10,197 bases of DNA from JBDRCC01 sp043822065 [NCBI: archaeon] (lineage in GTDB: Archaea > Undinarchaeota > CAZHTU01), in NCBI GenBank assembly GCA_043822065.1, contig JBDRCC010000005.1:1-10197 (forward strand). The letters are read 5' to 3'. The position numbers and the translations under genes are program-made. This document shows positions 4,820 to 10,197 of the stretch, piece by piece. How positions within the stretch are numbered: the stretch's first letter is position 1; every line of letters starts with the position of its first letter. The notes under the pieces were generated by a model. The model was not told the DNA's origin and did not search any database. It worked only from the letters and a program-made list of their open reading frames with translations.

Positions 4820-5977
4820 CTACAGCTCCTTCCAGTGGTAAAGCGCCTTCAACATAAGCGGTGCGAGAAGGCTGGTCACTATTGCGAGCGCGACAATGTT
4901 CGTCAGGAGTGCGTCGTTGAAGACCCCGAATGTCGAGGCTATCATGGCAATCGCGAGAGTCGACGTCATCTGCGGGATTGTCGCAATCCCGACTCCAAGC
5001 GCCTTCTTCCTCGGCAGCCCTATGAGCTCGGCTCCAAGCGCCCCGCTTCCTGCCTTGCTTATCACCAGCGTCAGCACGATTAGCAGCAGAACGCCCATGT
5101 CCGCGCCTGAGGATATGAGCCTAAGGTCAGTCCGCATCCCAAGGTAGAACATGAACACAGGTATCAGGAACCCATACCCTATTGCGTGCATCTTCGCTAT
5201 GACCTGCTCATGCTTCAGCACGCCCGCAAGCGCGACTCCAGCTATGAACGCGCCAATCATTGCAGGGAGCCCTATGTACTCAGATATGAATGCGACCACA
5301 AGCAGGGTGAAAAACACAAACCTGACTTCCCTGTCCTCCGGGTCCTTCCCAAAGTGCTCCCACTTCAGGAATTTTGCTTCTGCCTTTGGCAGCAGCCAGA
5401 ACACCGATAGGAGGAAAGCTGCAAATACAGCCAGGTACGCCCAAAGGCTTAGCTTCGAGACGCCAACAGCCGACTGCAGCAGGACTGCAAACAGTATGAG
5501 GCTGGCTATGTCCTCAAAAACAGTGGTGACGACTATTGATTTTCCCATTTCCCCGGAAAGAAGCTTGTGCCTCTCAAGGAACGGCATCATTATGCTCACG
5601 GAAGACGACGCAAAAATTGTCCCAAGAATCATCGCAGGTATTGTCCCAAGCCCGATGTAGATGCCCAGATAAGTTCCAGTTAGAAGCGGAATTACGAAGT
5701 TCAGCGTTGCAACCATGATTGACTTTCCGTCCGCCTTTCTAAGCTGCCTCATGTCCACACCGGTCCCGACAAGGAACATCATGTAGAGAAGCCCGAACAT
5801 CGCTATGAAATGGATGCTGTCGTTTACAGGGATGGTCTTGAAGCCGAATGGCCCAAGGAGCATTCCGGCCAGTATAAGCAGGGTCAGGTGGGGCATGTGG
5901 CTCTTCCTGAGAACCTCAGGCAAAAAGAAGGTCGCAGCCATCACCAATAGGAAAAACACAACATAGTCAGTTACCAT
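4820..5977 (-). CDS. CPA2/Kef-type Na+(K+)/H+ antiporter, membrane domain only
   Basis: This is a 385-residue polytopic membrane protein with about twelve hydrophobic segments, the usual length for the CPA2 transport domain. It exchanges protons for Na+ or K+ across the cytoplasmic membrane. Family marks include the second segment LTLLILAGMLLGPFG (31-45), LVGTGVDMRQLRK (69-81), FASSSVSIMMPFLERHKL (122-139) and the ion-site pair in VVTTVFEDIASLILF, with E155 and D156. The ion site has two carboxylates (Glu-Asp) instead of the Gln-Asp of KefC or Asn-Asp of CPA1 proteins, which by analogy with NapA/NhaA (Asp-Asp) hints at electrogenic exchange (inference). No C-terminal RCK/TrkA-N domain is attached, so there is no sign of NAD or glutathione gating. 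It is transcribed divergently from the MscS channel, suggesting a shared ion/osmotic role. Confidence 0.9.
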   Translation of the reverse strand: MVTDYVVFFLLVMAATFFLPEVLRKSHMPHLTLLILAGMLLGPFGFKTIPVNDSIHFIAMFGLLYMMFLVGTGVDMRQLRKADGKSIMVATLNFVIPLLTGTYLGIYIGLGTIPAMILGTIFASSSVSIMMPFLERHKLLSGEMGKSIVVTTVFEDIASLILFAVLLQSAVGVSKLSLWAYLAVFAAFLLSVFWLLPKAEAKFLKWEHFGKDPEDREVRFVFFTLLVVAFISEYIGLPAMIGAFIAGVALAGVLKHEQVIAKMHAIGYGFLIPVFMFYLGMRTDLRLISSGADMGVLLLIVLTLVISKAGSGALGAELIGLPRKKALGVGIATIPQMTSTLAIAMIASTFGVFNDALLTNIVALAIVTSLLAPLMLKALYHWKEL

Positions 5978-6004
5978 GGTTATCAGCTAGTTAACAGCGC
6001 CCCA

Positions 6005-6012
6005 ATTTATAA
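6005..6012 (-). promoter_or_regulatory. TATA box for the antiporter gene
   Basis: The minus strand reads TTATAAAT preceded by purine-rich GAAAGAAAGAG. The predicted start near 5984 leaves a leader of about 7 bases before the ATG at 5977. It lies 25 bases from the mscS TATA box on the opposite strand, so the two preinitiation complexes may interfere. Confidence 0.6.
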
Positions 6013-6037
6013 CTCTTTCTTTCGCCTGAAAAACGTA

Positions 6038-6045
6038 TTTATACT
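6038..6045 (+). promoter_or_regulatory. TATA box for mscS
   Basis: The plus strand reads TTTATACT preceded by GAAAAACG as BRE-like sequence. The first T is 29 bases upstream of the ATG at 6067, consistent with a leaderless message. Confidence 0.6.
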
Positions 6046-6066
6046 ACCCTGCCATTCTACCCATAC

Positions 6067-7170
6067 ATGAATATCCAGTGGTTTTACTCCTGGCTTGGCA
6101 CCTACGGCATCCAGCCGGAATGGGTCTCCGGCGTTTTCGTAATCCTGTTGGGCCTCATATTTGGCAAGTATGTTTCGGGATTTGTCAACCGGATGCTTGA
6201 GAACCTTGCAAAGAGGACACACAGCTCAGTCGATGACATGCTTGTCGGGATATTCGGCAAGCCGCTGGCAGTCATATCTTACCTAATAGGCATTTGGGGC
6301 GGGCTCTACATCGCCGGCATAAACCCAGCCAATCTTGGAGTGTTCTACAGGTTCTACAAAATAATATTCATACTAATCGCAGCCTATGCAATCATCACCG
6401 GTTTCAAGAGCTTCTGGCTGAGCTACAGGATTTACGTCCGCCGCCGGGGAATGACCTCTGCCGAGAAAATCATCATACCGCTCGGAAGCCGGCTCGTTCC
6501 GCTTCTCATCTGGTTTGGGGCAACATTTGTCATACTCTCCGTCCTGGGGGTAAACGTCACGCCGTTCCTCGCAGGAGCCGGCATAGTGGGTCTTGCCCTG
6601 GCGCTTGCGGCGCAGACCCCGCTCTCAAACTTCTTTTCAGGCATACTGCTGACCGTCAACCGGCCATTTGACGTCGGGCACCGCGTAGAGGTCATCGGCA
6701 AGTACGTTGGGGACGTGGTGGACATCGGAACCTTCTCGACCAAGATACGCACGCTCGACAACAACATAATCGTCGTGCCGAACGTCCAGCTCACCCAGAC
6801 CGAGGTGATAAACCACGACCTAACCGACGACCGCGTGAAGATACAGGTCCCGATAGGCGTCGCTTACGGCACTGACTCAGAAAAAGTGAAAAAAGTCCTC
6901 CACAAAGTAATCTCCGGAATCGACGGCATAGTCGAAAGCCCGCTAGAGAGTTCAACCCACCTCGATGCCAAAGCCGAGGCAAAGACTGGCATCTACTTCC
7001 TTGGCTACGGCGACTTTGCCCTAAACTTTATGATAATAGCATGGATAAAAAACACCCGGATGAAGTTCAAAATCTTAGACGAGATTAACACCAGAATCCA
7101 GAAAGAGTTCAAGAAGGCAGGAATCCAGATACCATTCCCAGTCCGCGACGTCTACCTGCACAAGGGCTGA
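6067..7170 (+). CDS. mscS: MscS-family small-conductance mechanosensitive channel
   Basis: The 367 residues form a membrane-tension-gated channel that releases solutes on hypo-osmotic shock. Hydrophobic segments at about 20-40, 62-84, 95-118, 138-160 and 164-196 give roughly five membrane passes, more than the three of E. coli MscS. The last is the pore helix, with the Gly/Ala-rich GAGIVGLALALAAQTPLSNF (170-189). The beta domain follows: NRPFDVGHRVEV (198-209), then GDVVDIGTFSTKIRT and DNNIIVVPN (231-239). An alpha/beta domain (about 255-360) closes the cytoplasmic vestibule. It is the only plus-strand gene in the window, with its own TATA box, divergent from the antiporter and convergent with the small membrane gene, leaving ten bases between stop codons. 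Family assignment is firm. Confidence 0.95.
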   Translation: MNIQWFYSWLGTYGIQPEWVSGVFVILLGLIFGKYVSGFVNRMLENLAKRTHSSVDDMLVGIFGKPLAVISYLIGIWGGLYIAGINPANLGVFYRFYKIIFILIAAYAIITGFKSFWLSYRIYVRRRGMTSAEKIIIPLGSRLVPLLIWFGATFVILSVLGVNVTPFLAGAGIVGLALALAAQTPLSNFFSGILLTVNRPFDVGHRVEVIGKYVGDVVDIGTFSTKIRTLDNNIIVVPNVQLTQTEVINHDLTDDRVKIQVPIGVAYGTDSEKVKKVLHKVISGIDGIVESPLESSTHLDAKAEAKTGIYFLGYGDFALNFMIIAWIKNTRMKFKILDEINTRIQKEFKKAGIQIPFPVRDVYLHKG

Positions 7171-7177
7171 ATGCGCA

Positions 7178-7182
7178 TTTTT
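7178..7182 (+). terminator. Short U-tract just past mscS
   Basis: Five T follow the mscS stop codon by seven bases, enough to act as a weak archaeal terminator. A perfect palindrome AATGCGCATT (7170-7179) overlaps it, but has no loop and is unlikely to form a hairpin. Confidence 0.3.
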
Positions 7183-7639
7183 ACATCGCAAGCCAGGTAA
7201 CAATCTTCCAGCCAAACTGCGAGGTTATCAGCCAGCTCAGCCAGGTCGAGAAGGCGAAAAATTTCAGTATTGACATGGGGTTCGGCCATATCGGGTACAA
7301 AACTACATTTGATACTATGTTGTACGCCACGACGAGAAGAAGGACGTTCTTTACAATACTCGCTTCCGTGAACGTGAACAGCCCAGTAAGATAGCAGAAG
7401 ACGACCATGCATACGCCCATGATGATGAGCCCCATCAGGTTGAAGGGAAAGAGGAACCAGGAAACTACCATTATGGTAAGGGCAACCGCAATCCCTGCAA
7501 GCGGGCTGATGCCTATGCTTACCAGAATCCCCATCGGCAGCCAGAGCTCAAGCCCGCCCATGTCGACCCTGCGGACCCAGTAGCTGAGCGGGATGCCTGC
7601 CGCAATAACACAAAGGACAAACAGCGCCTGCTGGATCAT
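7181..7639 (-). CDS. Small integral membrane protein, 152 residues, unrecognised
   Basis: The protein is almost entirely hydrophobic, with about five membrane segments: roughly 1-21, 31-50, 52-88 (probably two), 93-115 and 124-150. The only obvious charged loop is near residues 22-30 (W-V-R-R-V-D). Very few charged residues lie inside the membrane, which argues against an ion transporter with a buried carboxylate site. I do not recognise the family; a small transporter subunit or scaffold is possible, but nothing shows it. The start is the ATG at 7639, whose first base is exactly 30 bases from the first T of a strong TATA box, so it is probably a leaderless single-gene transcript downstream of the polymerase genes. 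It converges on mscS with ten bases between stop codons. Confidence 0.75.
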   Translation of the reverse strand: MIQQALFVLCVIAAGIPLSYWVRRVDMGGLELWLPMGILVSIGISPLAGIAVALTIMVVSWFLFPFNLMGLIIMGVCMVVFCYLTGLFTFTEASIVKNVLLLVVAYNIVSNVVLYPIWPNPMSILKFFAFSTWLSWLITSQFGWKIVTWLAM

Positions 7640-7661
7640 GCGGTTTTATACTGCCCAGCGG

Positions 7662-7669
7662 TTTATAAA
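7662..7669 (-). promoter_or_regulatory. TATA box for the 152-residue membrane gene
   Basis: The minus strand reads TTTATAAA, 30 bases before the ATG at 7639, and lies in the 53-base gap behind the small polymerase gene. Confidence 0.65.
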
Positions 7670-7690
7670 GATTAGGTAAAATCTTTTTTT
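7667..7690 (+). terminator. Hairpin plus T-run facing the polymerase genes
   Basis: AAAGATT (7667-7673) and AATCTTT (7680-7686) form a 7-bp stem with loop AGGTAA, running into seven T (7684-7690) on the plus strand. Any plus-strand antisense transcription toward the polymerase genes could end here. It overlaps the minus-strand TATA box, so it may be coincidental AT-rich sequence. Confidence 0.25.
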
Positions 7691-7692
7691 AT

Positions 7693-8349
7693 CTACTTAA
7701 ACCACGCATCAAGCTTCTTCTGGTCGCCAAAATCCATGCCGTTGTACCCGAACGCCTCAAGAATCCTGAGCACCGGCGGGAGGACCTGGTTCTCAATATA
7801 GTACTGCGGGTCGTACCCGCCCTCATAAAGCTCAACGGGCACTGCCCTGTCGCCGATTTTTCCCTTGCTTGCGCCCTTGACAACGATGTACCCTATGACG
7901 CTTCCCTGCTCCACCTGCCTTCCAGCCGCCTTCGCCTTTCGCGCAGCGGCGACGTGCGGCCCCTCCGCTTTGTAGCTGTCTATCTCCTTTATCAGCTGGG
8001 TGTATATTACAAGGTCTTCAGTCTGGACGTCGCCCTTCTTCAGGCGGAGAATTACTTCCTGGACAATCTTTACGGCCTCGTCCTGCTTGCCTTCAAGCAC
8101 GGTCCGGATAACCCCCTGCTGGGTCTCCTTGGCAATCTTCGACCAGTCGCGCCGCCTGACCTCAAGCCCGCGCGTCTTGATGTTTCCGTCATAATCTATC
8201 AATGCATACCTCTTCTTTGTTATGAACACCCCGCGGCGGTAATAGCCCTCAAGCTCGAGCTCCATCACCCCAGGGAGGTTTTTGTTCACCTCCGCCAAGA
8301 ACTTCCCGACCTTGCCTACGAATTTCTCCGGCGGCTTATCCATTGGCAT
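7693..8349 (-). CDS. polB2: Family B DNA polymerase, small (C-terminal, thumb) part of a split enzyme
   Basis: The 218 residues (from the ATG at 8349) are the C-terminal palm and thumb of an archaeal family B polymerase. FLAEVNKNLPGVMELELEGY leads into RRGVFITKKRYALID, the KKRY motif at 45-48 that contacts primer-template DNA. TRGLEVRRRDW (59-69), GPHVAAARK (130-138), GSVIGYIVV (149-157) and YYIENQVLPPVLRILE (183-198) follow, all as in intact enzymes such as Pfu polymerase. QKKLDAWF (210-217) at the extreme C-terminus is a good PCNA-interacting (PIP) box. On its own it has no catalytic carboxylates, so it must join the large part. TTG 8355, GTG 8352 and ATG 8343 are alternative starts. No Shine-Dalgarno is visible, and the gene begins inside the large-part gene, so reinitiation after that gene's TAA is likely. 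Confidence 0.92.
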   Translation of the reverse strand: MPMDKPPEKFVGKVGKFLAEVNKNLPGVMELELEGYYRRGVFITKKRYALIDYDGNIKTRGLEVRRRDWSKIAKETQQGVIRTVLEGKQDEAVKIVQEVILRLKKGDVQTEDLVIYTQLIKEIDSYKAEGPHVAAARKAKAAGRQVEQGSVIGYIVVKGASKGKIGDRAVPVELYEGGYDPQYYIENQVLPPVLRILEAFGYNGMDFGDQKKLDAWFK

Positions 8350-10135
8350 CACCAAAGAACAGGGAATCCGTGTCCCCGTATATGACTGTGAATCCCGCCT
8401 TTTCCGCCCTGTCCATTATGTCCTGTATGAAATGCCTTCCAAACGCAGTCACGCTCTCTGCGCATTGGCGCGAATGCCAGCGCGAGCCTGCGTAGCCCAA
8501 GTAGCCGTAGGCAGAATTCAGGAACAGCTTGAGCGCGTACTGCTCGGCGTCAAGGCGCTTGTACTCCTTGCTGCCCTTCTGCGCCTCCTTCATTCTTTTC
8601 TTTATCGCGCCACGGTTATCGAGCAGCTCCTTCAGCGCTGAAGGCAGGAGCCCAGTCCGCTTCTTGCAGAAGTAATGCGGCATCCCCGGTACAGCCATCC
8701 GTTCCTTCGGCGAACAGCAGTCGCAGTTCAGCATATCCGGTCCGATGTTGTGGCTTATTATCACCGAGGGGTACAGGCTCCTGAAGTCGAGGACCGCAAG
8801 GTGCTCGTGCATGCCCTTGATTGGGTCCCTCACGTAAGCCCCTTCGATTGCGCCCTCTGCAATCCTGCTTGACCGCTCGTCATAATGCGGGCGCGACGGA
8901 GCGACTTCCCCCCGCTCATGCGCCTTGTTTAGGAGGAGGCTCTCGACCAGCTGGCCGGAGGTCATCCTGCTGACGTCAAAAATCGGGCCCTTCACGAGCC
9001 TGGAGAACTCAAGCTGGAGGGGAAGGAACTCGAGCGCCAGCTTAGCCGTCGCGTCGGCGTCCTCGCGGGTGTACTGCATTATCCTGTTGAGGTCCTTGCC
9101 CTCGTCCCAGACCTTCCACATGTCGCCGTCGAACGGCTTTTTGTCCGTCCCGAAAATGTGGTTTGCCACGTGCTCAAGCGTGTACCTGGGGAGGCTCAGG
9201 CTGCCCCTCAAAATATTGAACACTACGTGGTAAAGGTCGGCATGAAGCCTTCCAGGAATTTTCGCCGCCTCAAACCGCCCGCGCTTTGAGAAACTGACGC
9301 CCATCTTCTCACGCCCTAAGATAAGCTCGACCTTCAGGGCGTCTGCCCTCTTCTCAATATACGGGAAGTCAAACTGGTCGCCGTTGTAGGTCACGACAAC
9401 GTCCGGGTCTCTCTCCTGGTAGGTGCTGACGATTTCCTCTATCAGCTCACGCTCATCCTTCACAACCGTTATCCACGGCTTTTTCTCCTTCGGCTCTTTT
9501 GAAGTTATGACCCGCTCCCAGCCGGAATTGTCAGCAAAGCTTGCAGCGATTATCGGGTCAATCTCAGGCCGCGGCGCGCCTTCGGGGTTGTAGACCTCAA
9601 GGTCGAAGCTCATTATCCTCAGGGAATCAATGTCTGTCAGCTCGGCGGAGCGCTTTATGTCCTCAACCGCGTATGCGTTCTCAAGCCCCTCTGCATTCTT
9701 TGCCTCCTGCGCCTTGACGTCCAAGAGCACGGACTGCTCGAGCCCGAGGTCAATCATGTACCTCCTGACGAATGGGATGTCGTCCTCCCGCGACTCGTAT
9801 CCGAGGTTGCGCACGAGCTCACGATAGATAGGCACGTCGCCCGGGCGCTTGAAATACACTTTCAGGACTTCCCTGGGCGTCCCGCTAACATTCCTTTGGA
9901 CATGCTCAAATCTTACTGCCTTTACTTCCTGCCCGCTCTCCGTCGCCCCTGACTTGCCCTCCAGCTCCTTTTCGGCGTCCGCTGGCTTTGGCGCGAGCAC
10001 ATAAATATACGGCTGGTGCCTGGAATCAAGGAGGACTGCCGGCTTCCATTTGCCATCAGAAAGCGCCTTTCCGAAAAGCCTGACTGTTGTGAACTCTTCA
10101 GAACGGTAGTCTATGTCCAGCAAAAGAAATTTCAT
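8336..10135 (-). CDS. polB1: Family B DNA polymerase, large part (exonuclease and catalytic palm) of a split enzyme
   Basis: The 599 residues hold the N-terminal domain, the 3'-5' proofreading exonuclease and most of the polymerase. Exo I is SFDLEVYN (D178, E180), Exo II is YNGDQFD (N251, D256) and Exo III is YTRED (Y355, D359). Motif A is DFRSLYPS (450-457), motif B is K536-LFLN-SAYG (to 544), and motif C is YGDTDS (586-591) with D588 and D590. The protein ends eight residues later with LFFGDANG and a TAA. Intact archaeal family B enzymes continue about 190 residues more, and those are encoded by the next gene. All catalytic and proofreading residues are present. The ATG at 10135 shares its A with the TAA of the upstream gene. 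No intein sequence is seen at the break, unlike the Nanoarchaeum equitans case; a Methanothermobacter-type split is the closest known parallel. Confidence 0.94.
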   Translation of the reverse strand: MKFLLLDIDYRSEEFTTVRLFGKALSDGKWKPAVLLDSRHQPYIYVLAPKPADAEKELEGKSGATESGQEVKAVRFEHVQRNVSGTPREVLKVYFKRPGDVPIYRELVRNLGYESREDDIPFVRRYMIDLGLEQSVLLDVKAQEAKNAEGLENAYAVEDIKRSAELTDIDSLRIMSFDLEVYNPEGAPRPEIDPIIAASFADNSGWERVITSKEPKEKKPWITVVKDERELIEEIVSTYQERDPDVVVTYNGDQFDFPYIEKRADALKVELILGREKMGVSFSKRGRFEAAKIPGRLHADLYHVVFNILRGSLSLPRYTLEHVANHIFGTDKKPFDGDMWKVWDEGKDLNRIMQYTREDADATAKLALEFLPLQLEFSRLVKGPIFDVSRMTSGQLVESLLLNKAHERGEVAPSRPHYDERSSRIAEGAIEGAYVRDPIKGMHEHLAVLDFRSLYPSVIISHNIGPDMLNCDCCSPKERMAVPGMPHYFCKKRTGLLPSALKELLDNRGAIKKRMKEAQKGSKEYKRLDAEQYALKLFLNSAYGYLGYAGSRWHSRQCAESVTAFGRHFIQDIMDRAEKAGFTVIYGDTDSLFFGDANG

Positions 10136-10197
10136 TATTTGAGGGCGGCAGAAACCTTGTCAAGGGTTTTTCTCCTCTTTGACATGTCCTTCCTCAT
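10135..10197 (-). CDS. C-terminal tail of an upstream gene (partial)
   Basis: The frame is open from the right edge to a TAA at 10137-10135 and encodes a basic tail MRKDMSKRRKTLDKVSAALK. Its stop overlaps the polymerase ATG by one base (TAATG), so the gene is probably the operon partner just ahead of the polymerase. The ATG at the very edge may be internal. Too little is visible to name a family. Confidence 0.5.
   Translation of the reverse strand: MRKDMSKRRKTLDKVSAALK

Noticed and set aside
5151-5660. 169-codon plus-strand frame inside the antiporter
   Set aside because: It lies wholly antisense to a clear membrane transporter, has no promoter or family resemblance, and its composition is that of an antisense frame.
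7170-7179. Perfect palindrome AATGCGCATT between two convergent genes
   Set aside because: It is short, has no loop for a hairpin, partly consists of the mscS stop codon, and could arise by chance.
8336-8349. Split intein at the polymerase break, as in Nanoarchaeum equitans
   Set aside because: The large part stops eight residues after motif C and the small part starts directly with polymerase sequence. No intein blocks or Cys/Ser+1 junction are present.

Overview
The window looks like part of an archaeal chromosome. Six intergenic regions carry a TATA-box-like octamer about 29-35 bases before a start codon, most with purine-rich BRE-like sequence upstream. The DNA polymerase is an archaeal family B enzyme, and the GT4 sugar-phosphate transferase has eukaryote/archaeal GPT-type motifs. 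Base composition is moderate and no tRNA, rRNA, CRISPR array or insertion sequence is visible. A DPANN or euryarchaeal lineage fits, but the sequence alone does not settle it. All genes but one (mscS) are on the minus strand.

Layout, left to right. (1) 1-3139 is a tightly packed minus-strand operon read right to left: HAD-family hydrolase, TsaC/YrdC-type threonylcarbamoyl-AMP synthase, GPT/AglH-like GT4 membrane transferase, and a DUF354 glycosyltransferase-like protein cut by the left edge. The genes overlap by 4 bases or are 1 base apart. (2) 3185-3607 is an orphan 140-residue protein. (3) 3608-3868 is an unusual stretch upstream of it, with competing inverted repeats, two overlapping strong hairpins with a U-tract, and a 23-codon mini-ORF behind a perfect AGGAGG. 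(4) 3946-4781 holds a small SAM-dependent methyltransferase and a 46-residue four-cysteine protein, each with its own promoter. (5) 4820-7170 is a divergent pair: a CPA2/Kef-type cation/proton antiporter (minus) and an MscS-type mechanosensitive channel (plus), with two TATA boxes inside an 89-base gap. (6) 7181-7639 is an unrecognised small membrane protein. (7) 7693-10137 is a family B DNA polymerase split into two overlapping genes just after the catalytic YGDTDS motif. The small part carries the thumb and a C-terminal PCNA-binding motif. The polymerase pair follows the tail of another gene cut by the right edge.

Functionally, the left operon joins tRNA t6A synthesis with lipid-linked sugar assembly, the middle holds ion and osmotic homeostasis, and the right holds replication. 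The two most notable items are the adjacent, overlapping split polymerase and the switch-like leader at 3608-3868. Several promoters lie at a spacing that places transcription starts at or within a few bases of the start codon, which suggests leaderless mRNAs are common here and makes the 260-base structured leader stand out.
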